From: Bacillota bacterium
GTDB lineage: Bacteria; Bacillota; Clostridia; Christensenellales; SZUA-584
Assembly: GCA_023390815.1 (NCBI GenBank)
Contig: JAEWCC010000019.1
Coordinates: 62,001-126,000 of the forward strand
Length of the DNA stretch: 64,000 bases
Direction of reading: 5' to 3'
Shown: positions 34,330 to 43,932 of the stretch, in pieces
How positions within the stretch are numbered: position 1 is the stretch's first letter
Layout of the letters: every line of letters starts with the position of its first letter
Position numbers and translations under genes: made by a program
The notes under the pieces: generated by a model
The model's input: only the letters and a program-made list of their open reading frames with translations
The model's database searches: none
Told to the model about the DNA's origin: nothing

Positions 34330-36515
34330 TCATACTCGCGAAAAACGCCGGCTTTTGCTTCGGTGTAAAGAAAGCCGTGGAAGCGGTGGAAAAAAATATC
34401 GGAAACCGTATTGTGACACTGGGGCCGGTGATCCATAACCGGGACGTGGTGGCGGGGCTCGAAGCCCGCGGCGTACGGTGCATAAACAATCTGGACGAAG
34501 TAAGGCCCGGAGAGACCGTGGTGATCCGTTCTCATGGCGCACGTCCCGGCGTATACAGTCAGTTGGACGAAAAGGGGATTGCTTATATTGATGCGACGTG
34601 CCCCTTTGTCAAGCGCATTCATGACCGCGTACAGGCAGCCCGGGAAGCTGGTATACCCGTGATCATCATCGGAGAGGCGGGGCATCCGGAGGTAGATGCC
34701 ATTCTGGGCTGGGCGGGCGAGAACGCCTATGCGGCGTACACGGAGGAACAGTTTGACGCGCTGCCGCATTTAAAAAATGCGGTCGTGGTTGCGCAAACCA
34801 CGATAACGCATGAGAAGTGGACTTACGCCCTTCAGGCGCTGCGCGAGAAGGTTTCTGACATCACTCCCTTCATGAGCATATGCTCCGCTACAACGGAGCG
34901 CCAGCAGGAAGCGGAAGAACTTGCCAAAAAAGCCGACATGATGATCGTCGTTGGCGGTAAAACAAGTTCCAATACGCGTAAATTGTATGAACTATGCTGC
35001 AAATACTGTAGAAATGTTTATCATATTGAACATAAAGATGAACTGTCTATTGAAAAAATGTGTTTTGGTGGTATAATAGGCATTGTCGCCGGTGCTTCAA
35101 CACCGGATACGATGATTAGGGAGGTTTTTGACTGCATGATTGAGAACGAGAAAGTGCTGGGTGCTGAAGGCGAAGCGCTTGCCGAGGGCACAAGCACGGT
35201 CAGCGAGGCGGCCGATATGTCTGCCGAAGCTGAAGTACCCATCGCCGAGGGTGTAACTGAGACGCCCGCAGAACCGCAGGAACCCATTCAAACGGCAGCA
35301 GCGGACGATACGTCCGATAAGAAGGCCGCAGCCCCCGCAACCGAACACGAAGAATTCCTGGAAAGCATCGACAAGGTCGTCCGCCTGAAAAAAGGACAGC
35401 TCATTACCGGCAGCGTCGTCCAGGTAACGGATGAAGACGTTTCCGTTAACATCGGCTCCAAGTCGGATGCGATTATTCATAAAAATGAGATCTCGATGAA
35501 GGATGTCAACCCGAGAGACCTTTTCAAGGTCGGGGACGAGATCGAAGCTGAGGTCATCAGCCTCAACGATGGCGAAGGCAACATACTCCTCTCTAGAAAA
35601 CGCGTTGAAAAGAGGCTTAACTGGGCCGCCATGCAGGAAAATGTCGGCAACGAGAAGCTTTATAAATGCACGATTAAGAAAGCTGTGAAGGGCGGCGTGA
35701 CCACCAAGATCGAAGGTTACAGTGCGTTCATTCCCGCTTCACATCTGTCGCTCAAATATGTTGAGGATTTAAAACAGTTTGAAGGCAAAGAGATCGAAGT
35801 CACGCTGATCGATGCCGACAAACGTCAGGAGCGTCTTGTCGCTTCGCACAAGTCCGTGCTGCTCAGAGAGAAGCAGGAACAGGAGCAGGAGCTCTGGAAC
35901 AACTTCACCAAGGGCAGCCATATCAAAGGCGTCGTCAAACGCCTCACGGATTTCGGCGCGTTTGTCGATGTGGGCGGCGTAGACGGCCTGCTGCACATCT
36001 CCGATCTTTCCTGGTCGCGTGTAAAGCATCCGTCGGATGTGGTTTCTGAGGGTCAGGAACTCGAACTTCTGGTGCTCAACGTCGATCCGGCAAAGAAAAA
36101 GATCGCGCTTGGATACAAACAGCTTCAGCCCAAACCCTGGGAAACCGTTACCGAGAAGTACCAGGTGGGCGATATCGTTACGGGCAAGGTCGTGCGCATT
36201 GTGCCGTTCGGCGCGTTCGTACAGCTTGAACCCACGGTGGACGGCCTGATCCACATCTCGCAGATCGCTGCACACCGGCTTGAGAAAGTCGAAGATGCGC
36301 TGAGACTGGGCGACGTGGTAGAGGCCAAGGTACTCGAGGTCAACGCGGACAAGCATAAGATCAGCCTGTCAAGAAAAGCGTTGCTGGCCGTCGAGGAAAA
36401 GCCCGTGGAGAAGAAGGAAGAAATGCATGGCGAGGAAGATTTCAGGTATGAGCTTCCCCCGATACAGGAGTCCAAAGTATCGCTTGCGGATTTCTTCCCA
36501 AAAAAAGATGAATAA
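34326..36515 (+). CDS. ispH: HMBPP reductase (IspH) fused to ribosomal protein S1
   Basis: 729 residues. Residues 1-285 are IspH, with the three cluster cysteines at 11, 92 and 186; it makes IPP and DMAPP in the MEP pathway. A Glu/Ala-rich linker (about 275-345) joins it to four S1 domains (about 352-425, 441-515, 527-600 and 612-690) that correspond to RpsA. The fusion is established in Clostridia and is not an assembly error. A sigma-A-like promoter (35050-35077) and an in-frame ATG behind GGGAGG (35136) inside the gene could also make S1 alone. Confidence 0.93.
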   Translation: MIILAKNAGFCFGVKKAVEAVEKNIGNRIVTLGPVIHNRDVVAGLEARGVRCINNLDEVRPGETVVIRSHGARPGVYSQLDEKGIAYIDATCPFVKRIHDRVQAAREAGIPVIIIGEAGHPEVDAILGWAGENAYAAYTEEQFDALPHLKNAVVVAQTTITHEKWTYALQALREKVSDITPFMSICSATTERQQEAEELAKKADMMIVVGGKTSSNTRKLYELCCKYCRNVYHIEHKDELSIEKMCFGGIIGIVAGASTPDTMIREVFDCMIENEKVLGAEGEALAEGTSTVSEAADMSAEAEVPIAEGVTETPAEPQEPIQTAAADDTSDKKAAAPATEHEEFLESIDKVVRLKKGQLITGSVVQVTDEDVSVNIGSKSDAIIHKNEISMKDVNPRDLFKVGDEIEAEVISLNDGEGNILLSRKRVEKRLNWAAMQENVGNEKLYKCTIKKAVKGGVTTKIEGYSAFIPASHLSLKYVEDLKQFEGKEIEVTLIDADKRQERLVASHKSVLLREKQEQEQELWNNFTKGSHIKGVVKRLTDFGAFVDVGGVDGLLHISDLSWSRVKHPSDVVSEGQELELLVLNVDPAKKKIALGYKQLQPKPWETVTEKYQVGDIVTGKVVRIVPFGAFVQLEPTVDGLIHISQIAAHRLEKVEDALRLGDVVEAKVLEVNADKHKISLSRKALLAVEEKPVEKKEEMHGEEDFRYELPPIQESKVSLADFFPKKDE
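35050..35077 (+). promoter_or_regulatory. Internal promoter candidate ahead of the S1 part
   Basis: TTGAAA, 16 bases, TATAAT lie within the IspH coding sequence, 60 bases before an in-frame ATG at 35136 (residue 271) that has GGGAGG upstream. Separate S1 of about 459 residues could be made from it. Confidence 0.5.
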
Positions 36516-36541
36516 TAGTTATTATTTTGGTAATAACTATT
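36514..36541 (+). repeat. Perfect inverted repeat after ispH-rpsA
   Basis: AATAGTTATT / AATAACTATT with loop ATTTTGGT begins at the stop codon. The A/T stem lacks a T-tract; it may be a processing or stability element ahead of the terminator at 36581. Confidence 0.5.
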
Positions 36542-36580
36542 AAAGACCTCACAAAATATATTAAGACCCCCTTTACATTG

Positions 36581-36608
36581 GTCGTGATGCAAATCGCGAC
36601 TCTTTTTT
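36581..36608 (+). terminator. Terminator of the cmk-ispH/rpsA operon
   Basis: GTCGTGAT / ATCGCGAC (one wobble) with loop GCAA, then CTTTTTTT. Confidence 0.8.
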
Positions 36609-36709
36609 TATGGTGCGTTACGCCACAATTTGGGTGATATGAATCGATAGGGCACAGAAGCTCGATATATGATATAATCAGATAATTCAGTTTAGCGGGG
36701 GATGGATGG

Positions 36710-37357
36710 ATGAAAACTGAGAAGGTCAAGAGCCGTTCCGTGATATTTACCTTTGACAGCAGCGCAAGCTGGAATTTGAATATTCATCTGATACTCGGGG
36801 GCCAAAACAGTTACGTCATCGATACGGGACTTGGCTCCCAAAGCATGGAGCCTGTTTTAAAGCATTTGCAGCCTGGTAAACCTGTAATCGTTATCAATAC
36901 GCATTACCATTGGGACCACGTATGGGGCAACGCGGTGTTCAGCGGCAGCCCGATCATCGCGCACAGCCTTTGCAGGCAGCGCCTTCAGGAAGGGTGGGAC
37001 GAAATGGTGCAGAAGCATGGCGAGTTCATTTCCGGCGATGTAAAAAAGCATCTGCCCAATCTCGTGTTTGACGACGGGCTCTATTTCCCCGACGACGGCA
37101 TCCGCCTTTTCTATACGCCGGGGCATACTCTTGATGGCATCAGCGTGCTGGACGAGATGGACGGAGTTCTCAACATCGGCGACAACATCGGCGATGACAT
37201 GGAGCACATCATGCCGGACCTCGAGTGTGAACCCGATATTTATGCCGCTACGTTACAGCAATATCTGGACACCGGTGCCGAAGCTTATGTGTCGGGCCAC
37301 AATATTGTGCTCGGGCGTGACACTTTAGAACGCGTGCTCGATGAACTTTCAGTATAG
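36710..37357 (+). CDS. Metallo-beta-lactamase-fold hydrolase
   Basis: 215 residues with the metal motif THYHWDH (HxHxDH) near 65, a further GHTLDG near 137 and a SGHN near the end. This fold covers hydroxyacylglutathione hydrolases, lactonases and others, so the substrate is not assigned. It is a single gene with a strong -10 (TATAAT at 36673-36678) but no clear -35. It is not linked to polA, which has its own promoter. Confidence 0.88.
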   Translation: MKTEKVKSRSVIFTFDSSASWNLNIHLILGGQNSYVIDTGLGSQSMEPVLKHLQPGKPVIVINTHYHWDHVWGNAVFSGSPIIAHSLCRQRLQEGWDEMVQKHGEFISGDVKKHLPNLVFDDGLYFPDDGIRLFYTPGHTLDGISVLDEMDGVLNIGDNIGDDMEHIMPDLECEPDIYAATLQQYLDTGAEAYVSGHNIVLGRDTLERVLDELSV

Positions 37358-37386
37358 CAGCCAGTTGACGCGTACCCGATTTGCAG

Positions 37387-37415
37387 TTGCATAAGGCGGC
37401 GCGTTCCTCTATACT
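37387..37415 (+). promoter_or_regulatory. Sigma-A promoter of polA
   Basis: TTGCAT, 17 bases, TATACT, 27 bases before the polA ATG. Confidence 0.6.
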
Positions 37416-37442
37416 GGTAACAAATCAGAATCGGGAGAAGCC

Positions 37443-40007
37443 ATGAAGAAAAAGCTGATGGTCGTAGACGGAAACAGCCTGATGCACCGCGCATTTTACG
37501 CGCTGCCGCTGCTTACCAACAAGGAAGGCCAATACACCAACGCCGTATATGGTTTCTTTTCGATGCTCATCAACGCGCTTTCGGCGGTAAAACCCGATTG
37601 TTTGGCAATCGCTTTTGATATGAAGGGTAAAACGTTCCGCCACGATATGTATACGGAATATAAAGCAGGCCGGAAGGAAACGCCCGATGAACTCATTCCG
37701 CAGTTCGATTTGCTTAAGGATGCACTGCGCAGTGTTGGTATCACCGTACTGCAACTGGAAGGATACGAAGCGGACGATATCCTCGGTATGCTCTCCATTC
37801 TAGCCGCGAATCGTGACGCGGACGCGGTCCTTCTTACGGGAGACCGAGATGCGTTGCAGCTGATCTCAGGGCATTGCAGCGTGATGCTCACGCGCAAGGG
37901 CGTGAGCGAGCTGGCGCTGTTCGATAAGGAAAAGCTGGCGGAGGAATACGGCATTGAACCCGCGCAGATCGTGGACCTGAAAGGTTTCATGGGCGATGCT
38001 TCGGACCATATCCCCGGCGTGCCGGGTGTGGGTGAAAAGACCGCGCTCAAACTGCTGTCCGAGTATCACGATATGGACGGCGTATACGCGCATATTGACA
38101 GTATATCGGGCAAGCTGAAAGAAAAGCTTGCGGATAATAAGGAACTTGCATACCTGAGCCGCACGCTTGCGACGATCGATACCGCGGTGCCTCTCAGCGT
38201 CACGCTGGACGATCTTTCCTTCGGCGGCATCACGGCTGAGGCGGCAAGGCCGGTGTTTACGCGGCTCGGCTTTGCTTCGCTGCAAAAACGGCTCGAAGGC
38301 CCGGAGGAGACGCCCAAGGCCGAAGCGCCGCAGGCTGTCGAACAAATCCGCATTTCGGATATGAGCGCCCTGCGTGAACTGCTTCAGCTGGCTGAAATTG
38401 CTCCCTATGTGGCGATAGACCTCGAGGGAGAGATCACACTCGCATTCTCCGAAGACAAGGAATATGTTCTGGTCGCAGAGCATTCGCTCCTCAATATGGA
38501 CTTTACGCGCGATATGGTGCTGGACGAGATGCGCCGCATGCTCAGCGACGCGCGTATCCCCAAGCTCATTTACGATGCCAAAACAACGATCACGATGCTG
38601 CGCGAATACGGCATCGAGCCCAAAGGGATCGTATTCGACAGCAAGCTCGCGGAGTATGTGATTGATCCCGGCACATCCGACTACTCGCTGCGCGCGCTGT
38701 CCGAAAAGTACTGCGCGTCCGGGAGCGCTGCCGCGGTCGCGCGGCTGTACCCGCTCCAGCAAAAGCTGCTTGAGGAAAACGGGCTCTGGTATGTATACAG
38801 CAGCATCGAAGCACCGTTGATGCAGGTGTTGCTTGATATGGAGCGCACGGGCTTTAAGATCGACCTTTTGGCGCTGCGCGCTTACGATGAAAACTTTACG
38901 AAGCAGATCGAAGCGCTCACGCAGGATATCTATTCGTTGAGCGGGTATGACGACTTCAATATCAACTCGACCAAGCAGCTGGGACAGCTGCTGTTCGAGC
39001 GCCTTGCGCTGCCTGTCGTGAAAAAGATGAAAACGGGTTATTCGACCGATATTGAGGTGTTGGAGAAGCTTTCGGATAAGCACCCCGTGATCGACAAGCT
39101 GATCGAATACCGCCGTCTGTCCAAGCTGAAAAGCACTTATATTGACGGACTTTCCAAGATTGCCGATAAGAACGGCTTTGTGCATACGACTTTCGTACAG
39201 ATATCGACCGTAACGGGGCGGATATCGAGCAAGGAACCGAACCTCCAGAATATCCCCGTGCGCACGCAGGAGGGCCGCGAAATTCGTCGCTTGTTCCTGC
39301 CCTCGTCGCCCGATCGCAAGCTGGTCTCCGCCGATTATTCACAGATTGAGCTTCGCATCCTAGCATCCATCTCCGGCGACGCGGTGATGAAGGAAGCATT
39401 CAGTACGGGTATCGACATTCATACGCGCACCGCATCCGAGGTGTTTGGCGTGCCGCTGGACCAGGTCACGGCGGAAATGCGCTACAGCGCCAAGGCAGTC
39501 AACTTCGGGATCGTATACGGCATCAGCGACTTTGGTTTGGCGCGCAACCTCGATATCCCCGTCAAACGCGCGGCGGAATACATCCGCCGTTACTTTGAGC
39601 GATTCCCCGGCGTGCGCGCTTATATGGACGGCATTATCGCGAAGGCCAAAGCGGACGGTTTCGTCACCACACTGCTCGGGCGCCGCCGGTATTTGCCGGA
39701 GCTTAAATCCAACAATTACAATGTGCGCAGCTTTGGCGAACGCGCCGCGCTCAATACGCCCATTCAAGGCACCGCGGCAGATATCATCAAGCTGGCGATG
39801 ATCGATGTGCATAAAAAACTACTGGACGGCGGCTATCGGTCACGATTGATCCTGCAGGTACACGACGAATTGATCATTGACGCCGCACAGGACGAAGTGA
39901 GCGCGGTAAGTGCGCTGCTGAAAGAAAGCATGGAAACGGCTTACCCGCTGGATGTACCTGTGGTGGCACAGCCCGCGGTGGGCGATAACTGGCTGGACGC
40001 AAAATGA
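37443..40007 (+). CDS. polA: DNA polymerase I
   Basis: 854 residues. An N-terminal 5'-3' exonuclease (DGNSLMHRAFYALP, DDILGML, GFMGDASDHIPGVPGVGEKT region), a middle exonuclease-like domain (about 300-460) and a C-terminal polymerase with DYSQIELRIL, the O-helix segment KAVNFGIVYG and QVHDELI. It fills gaps and removes primers. In the middle domain VAIDLEGE and IYDAK resemble exonuclease motifs I and II, so proofreading may be partly retained, unlike the inactive Bacillus form; this needs an alignment. The stop overlaps coaE. Confidence 0.95.
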   Translation: MKKKLMVVDGNSLMHRAFYALPLLTNKEGQYTNAVYGFFSMLINALSAVKPDCLAIAFDMKGKTFRHDMYTEYKAGRKETPDELIPQFDLLKDALRSVGITVLQLEGYEADDILGMLSILAANRDADAVLLTGDRDALQLISGHCSVMLTRKGVSELALFDKEKLAEEYGIEPAQIVDLKGFMGDASDHIPGVPGVGEKTALKLLSEYHDMDGVYAHIDSISGKLKEKLADNKELAYLSRTLATIDTAVPLSVTLDDLSFGGITAEAARPVFTRLGFASLQKRLEGPEETPKAEAPQAVEQIRISDMSALRELLQLAEIAPYVAIDLEGEITLAFSEDKEYVLVAEHSLLNMDFTRDMVLDEMRRMLSDARIPKLIYDAKTTITMLREYGIEPKGIVFDSKLAEYVIDPGTSDYSLRALSEKYCASGSAAAVARLYPLQQKLLEENGLWYVYSSIEAPLMQVLLDMERTGFKIDLLALRAYDENFTKQIEALTQDIYSLSGYDDFNINSTKQLGQLLFERLALPVVKKMKTGYSTDIEVLEKLSDKHPVIDKLIEYRRLSKLKSTYIDGLSKIADKNGFVHTTFVQISTVTGRISSKEPNLQNIPVRTQEGREIRRLFLPSSPDRKLVSADYSQIELRILASISGDAVMKEAFSTGIDIHTRTASEVFGVPLDQVTAEMRYSAKAVNFGIVYGISDFGLARNLDIPVKRAAEYIRRYFERFPGVRAYMDGIIAKAKADGFVTTLLGRRRYLPELKSNNYNVRSFGERAALNTPIQGTAADIIKLAMIDVHKKLLDGGYRSRLILQVHDELIIDAAQDEVSAVSALLKESMETAYPLDVPVVAQPAVGDNWLDAK

Positions 40008-40600
40008 GGCATTTGCTTATCGGAATCACAGGCGGTATCGGGTCGGGCAAATCGGCGGTCACTGCAACCCTGCGGCAGCGCGGCGAGCATGTGATTTGCG
40101 CGGACGAAGTTTCGCGCGAAGTCGTGCAACCGGGGTTTCCGGGCGCTGAAGCCATCAGAGCCGAATTCGGCGGCGAGTTTTTTTTGCCGGATGGCACGCT
40201 GGACCGGGCGAAGCTCGCAAAGCATATATTCAATGACCAAGAAAGCGTCAAACGCCTGAATGCGATATTGCATCCGTTGATCATCGGGGCGATATGGGAG
40301 AGGGCTGCGAGTATAGAAGGCCGGGTGTTTATCGATGCGCCGCTGCTCATCGAAACGGGCATGCACGAAAAGACCGATTACGTCTGGGTAATAACGGCGG
40401 ACAAAGAGACGCGCATTGCGCGGGTGATGGCGCGCGACAGCGCAGAGCGCGATGCCGTAGAGAAACGCATGAGGAACCAGATGGACGACGCGCAGCGTAT
40501 CAGCGTGGCCGACGAGGTCATCGACAACAGCGGCAGTCTGACGGACTTGCGCGCGCAGATCGACCGGCTGCTTCAAAAAGAAGAGTACAACGAGGTATAA
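40004..40600 (+). CDS. coaE: Dephospho-CoA kinase
   Basis: 198 residues, P-loop GITGGIGSGKS at residues 6-16, with the adjoining ADEVSREVV near 30. It phosphorylates dephospho-CoA in the last step of CoA synthesis. The start is inside the polA stop (ATGA), a common polA-coaE pairing in Firmicutes. Confidence 0.94.
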   Translation: MRHLLIGITGGIGSGKSAVTATLRQRGEHVICADEVSREVVQPGFPGAEAIRAEFGGEFFLPDGTLDRAKLAKHIFNDQESVKRLNAILHPLIIGAIWERAASIEGRVFIDAPLLIETGMHEKTDYVWVITADKETRIARVMARDSAERDAVEKRMRNQMDDAQRISVADEVIDNSGSLTDLRAQIDRLLQKEEYNEV

Positions 40601-40601
40601 T

Positions 40602-41171
40602 ATGAAAAGAAGGGATCAACGAAAAGCGGATACACCTTCCAAACGCAGAACATGGACGATCGTATGCCTGCTTCTGGTATGCGCTGTGGCGCTGCTCGCG
40701 CGGGGCGTACTGATCTACCGCATTTATCCGCTGGAATATAAGGACTATATTACGCGCTACAGCACCGAATATGAGCTGGATCCTTATCTTGTCTGCGCGG
40801 TAATCAACGCGGAAAGCAACTTTAATGCGGACGTCGAATCTCATAAAGGTGCGGTCGGGCTGATGCAGATCATGCCGTCCACCGGAGAATGGATTGCAGG
40901 GAAGATCGGCATTGAAAACTTCAGCGAGGCGATGCTGACGGACCCGGAAACCAACATCCGTATAGGCTGCTGGTATCTGCACTATCTCGAGGGGCTTTTC
41001 GACGGCAATAACGACCATATGATCGCGGCTTACAACGCAGGGCAAGGCAAGGTTCAGGATTGGATCGAAACCGATGCCGCATTGGAAAACATCCCATACC
41101 CGGAAACCGAAAACTATCTTGAAAAAGTGAAGGCATTCTATGAGATTTATCAAGGCCTCTATCGCATATAA
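40602..41171 (+). CDS. Lytic transglycosylase, membrane-anchored
   Basis: 189 residues. A single N-terminal membrane helix (about 18-38) is followed by an SLT domain with the catalytic Glu71 (AVINAESNF) and GLMQIMPST. Such enzymes cleave the glycan of peptidoglycan to 1,6-anhydro products. It lies between coaE and a solute-binding lipoprotein in the polA operon, so the supply of fragments and uptake may be linked; that is inference. Confidence 0.9.
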   Translation: MKRRDQRKADTPSKRRTWTIVCLLLVCAVALLARGVLIYRIYPLEYKDYITRYSTEYELDPYLVCAVINAESNFNADVESHKGAVGLMQIMPSTGEWIAGKIGIENFSEAMLTDPETNIRIGCWYLHYLEGLFDGNNDHMIAAYNAGQGKVQDWIETDAALENIPYPETENYLEKVKAFYEIYQGLYRI

Positions 41172-42870
41172 GTCGTTCCGAATGCTCGTTTGCGCCGCGC
41201 TCATCGCCATGCTGTGCGCTTGCAGCGCCGGCGTACCCGCTTCGGTAGTCTCGGAAATTCCGCAATACACGCTGCCGCCGGTAAAGGAAGAGACCTTGCC
41301 CGCGCAGGGAGGCAGCCTCACATTTCCGATTCCTAAGAACCCCGCTTCGTTAAACCCGCTCTTGCTCGACAACGTGGAGCTGTATAATCTTTATACGCTG
41401 ATTTATGAGCAGCCTGTCCGGATTGGACCGAATGGCAAGGCGCAGCCTGAGTTAGCGGAAACCTGGAACGTAGACGAAACAGGTACCATATGGACGTTTA
41501 AACTGCGGCAGGGAGTGCAGTGGCAGGGCAGCTATGGCGAGTTAACTTCGGCGGATGTGATCTACACCATCGACCTGATCAAGAGCTATACGGGCGAACA
41601 GTCTATTTACGCGGAATATAACAGCCATATCGTGGGCTACAGCGCGCCGGACGCCTATACGGTGACGATCACGCTGGATGCGCCGGGGTATCTTGGCATT
41701 TACTTCATGACATTCCCGGTGGTATGTAAGGCTTATTATGCGACAGGTAATATCGATACCTTGAATCCGCTCGGTACAGGGGCCTATCAGGTAGCGGCGT
41801 ACGAACCGGACAAACAGATGGACCTTGTGGCCAATCCGCTCTGGTGGAAGCAGGCGCCATACATCCAGACGCTAACTGCAGTATGCTACGATGACCATGT
41901 GGCCGAACTGGCCGTTTTTGACCAGAACCTGCTCGATTTTATAACGACATCCGTACTGACGGTGGAAACGTACAGCAGCCGCCGTCACATCCCGGTCGAT
42001 TATCTCACGCAATACTACGATTGCCTTGTTCCCAATACCGCCAGCGGACTCTTCAGCGATGTGGGTATGCGGCAGGCAATCGGCTATGCGCTGGACCGGC
42101 GCGATATTATTTCGAAGGCGCTGCTCGGCCACGCCGTTGCGACCGATTTTCCTGTGCCGCCCGATTCATATCTTTCGGGTACCTCGTCCAACATCTATGA
42201 ATTTAACCAACAGAAATCACGCGAATTGCTGGAGCTGGCCGGATGGAAGGATCGCGATAACGACGGAATATGTGAGAAGGTAGACGGAACACAGGTTACT
42301 GATTTGGAGGTCGAACTGCTCATTCCGCTCAATAAGGAAAACACATATCGTCACGACGTAGCGGAGAATATAAAGACTCAGCTTGCCGCATGCGGGATCA
42401 CTGTCAATATAGCCGAGGTCAAAATCGAGGATTACACGCAGCGGCTCGAGTCCGGTAATTTCGAACTCGCGTTGTGTTCTTTCTATCTGGACGATTATCC
42501 CGATATATCGTTTTTGATAGGTACGAACGGCAGCCGGAACTTTGGCCGGTTTTCGGATCCGGCGCTGGACGAGCTGCTCATCGCTTGCAAGACAGCCCTT
42601 AATGAACAGTCGATGACAGAGGCATTTACGACCATGGAACAGCGGTTTATCGAGACGGTGCCGCAGATTGGCCTTTATTTCAAGACTAACGCGCTGATCT
42701 ATGATTCCTCCATCGCGATTTCGGATAATATCCGGGACTTAAATCTCTTTACCTCCATACCCAAATGGTATCTCTATGTCAAAGACGCCCAGGGTAACGC
42801 GGTATTGAACACCGAAGCATCCGCTGAAGCCTCGCCTTCGCCGACCGCTTCGGGAACCTTGGAGGAATAG
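41140..42870 (+). CDS. Family 5 peptide/oligopeptide-binding lipoprotein
   Basis: 576 residues. The signal peptide ends in the lipobox LCAC with Cys28. The body is a family 5 extracellular solute-binding protein (AETWNVDETGTIWTFKLRQGV, TADVIYTIDLIK). Its ATG overlaps the transglycosylase gene by 32 bases, behind GAAGG. No permease or ATPase lies in the window, so it is an orphan binding subunit or uses a distant transporter. Family members bind oligopeptides, nickel or murein peptides; linkage to a transglycosylase favours murein peptides but does not prove it. Confidence 0.85.
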   Translation: MRFIKASIAYKSFRMLVCAALIAMLCACSAGVPASVVSEIPQYTLPPVKEETLPAQGGSLTFPIPKNPASLNPLLLDNVELYNLYTLIYEQPVRIGPNGKAQPELAETWNVDETGTIWTFKLRQGVQWQGSYGELTSADVIYTIDLIKSYTGEQSIYAEYNSHIVGYSAPDAYTVTITLDAPGYLGIYFMTFPVVCKAYYATGNIDTLNPLGTGAYQVAAYEPDKQMDLVANPLWWKQAPYIQTLTAVCYDDHVAELAVFDQNLLDFITTSVLTVETYSSRRHIPVDYLTQYYDCLVPNTASGLFSDVGMRQAIGYALDRRDIISKALLGHAVATDFPVPPDSYLSGTSSNIYEFNQQKSRELLELAGWKDRDNDGICEKVDGTQVTDLEVELLIPLNKENTYRHDVAENIKTQLAACGITVNIAEVKIEDYTQRLESGNFELALCSFYLDDYPDISFLIGTNGSRNFGRFSDPALDELLIACKTALNEQSMTEAFTTMEQRFIETVPQIGLYFKTNALIYDSSIAISDNIRDLNLFTSIPKWYLYVKDAQGNAVLNTEASAEASPSPTASGTLEE

Positions 42871-42871
42871 C

Positions 42872-43627
42872 ATGGAGACGGTAATTACCAGCACAAAGAA
42901 TGAATTTGTAAAGCATGTGCGCAGCCTCCACACCGGAAAAGGACGTGCTCAGTCCGGAGAAATGCTGATTGAAGGGGAGAAGTGCATTCGGGAGCTGCTC
43001 GCCTTCATGCCCGAACGGCTGCATAGCCTTGCCGTGGAAGAGGGCCGGTTCGATGATATCGCGGAAGCCGCAAGGAATTTGGGCGCAAAGGTTTATACCA
43101 CCGCAGCGCATGTGATGGAAGCATTATGCGATTGCCAGACGCCGCAGGGCATCGCAGCCATCGCGGCCATGCCGGAATACGGACCAGTATCGGAAGGATT
43201 TATCGTCGCGCTGGACGACGTGCAGGACCCGTCCAACGTCGGGGCGATCGTACGCACCGCAGACGCTGCGGGTGCCGCAGGCATCGCACTGTCCCCGGCC
43301 TGTGCGGACGCTTTCTCGCCTAAGGCGGTGCGCGCCTCCATGGGCAGCGTATTTCATTTGCCGGTGTTCAAGACGCCGCTGCCGGAATATCTCGCTTCGC
43401 TTGCAGACAAGGGATATCGTATTGCATGCTCTCACCTGAATGGCACTACCGACTTTATGTTCGATTGGCGCAAAACCTGTCTGGTGATCGGCAACGAATC
43501 CAGAGGTATTTCAGCGGCACTCATGGCGCTGGCGACCGATATAATCCGCATCCCGATGTTTGGTAAGGCGGAGAGTCTGAACGCCGCGGTGGCAGCCGGC
43601 ATACTGATATATAAAATACGCACTTGA
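42872..43627 (+). CDS. SpoU (TrmH) family RNA 2'-O-methyltransferase
   Basis: 251 residues. The SPOUT signature is visible: QDPSNVGAIVRTADAAG, GNESRGIS and IPMFGKAESLNAAVAAGI. The N-terminal 90 residues are a substrate-recognition domain, as in rRNA methylases of this family. The target position cannot be named. The start follows GGAGG at the end of the lipoprotein gene. It is last in the polA operon. Confidence 0.9.
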   Translation: METVITSTKNEFVKHVRSLHTGKGRAQSGEMLIEGEKCIRELLAFMPERLHSLAVEEGRFDDIAEAARNLGAKVYTTAAHVMEALCDCQTPQGIAAIAAMPEYGPVSEGFIVALDDVQDPSNVGAIVRTADAAGAAGIALSPACADAFSPKAVRASMGSVFHLPVFKTPLPEYLASLADKGYRIACSHLNGTTDFMFDWRKTCLVIGNESRGISAALMALATDIIRIPMFGKAESLNAAVAAGILIYKIRT

Positions 43628-43653
43628 AACTTTAGCAATTGCTGTGCTATAAT
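43624..43653 (+). promoter_or_regulatory. Sigma-A promoter of pheST
   Basis: TTGAAA, 18 bases, TATAAT, with the T-box leader beginning near 43660. Confidence 0.7.
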
Positions 43654-43660
43654 GCCTGCA

Positions 43661-43894
43661 ATAAATGCGTTGAAGTCTGAACAGTATCGCTGCACAAACG
43701 CATGTACAGAGAAGGGTTGCCGTCGGCTGAAAGCGCCCGCCTGCATGCAGTGAGAACCTTCGCAGACCTAGCAGGAGCAATCGCTCCCGGCATGCGCCCG
43801 TTACAGCGCTTCCAAGGAGGACGCGGCATCGGCTGCTTCTTCGAATTTGGGTGGTACCGCGGACTTTCGCCCCAAGCGAAGGTCTGTTTTTATT
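43661..43894 (+). promoter_or_regulatory. T-box leader (Phe) controlling pheS-pheT
   Basis: The antiterminator motif GGGTGGTACCGCGG is at 43849-43862 and the competing terminator GACTTTCGC/GCGAAGGTC (43862-43884) is followed by TGTTTTTATT. A TTC codon at 43759-43761, following GTGAGAACC-type sequence, fits a Phe specifier and the gene downstream. Uncharged tRNA-Phe should bind and let transcription continue. Confidence 0.9.
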
Positions 43895-43932
43895 AAAGGC
43901 TCCGTGGAGGAGCATGAACGAAGGGAGTTTTT

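Noticed and set aside
37866..39185. Minus-strand frame of 439 codons in polA
   Set aside because: Antisense shadow of a clear DNA polymerase I gene, without promoter or ribosome site.
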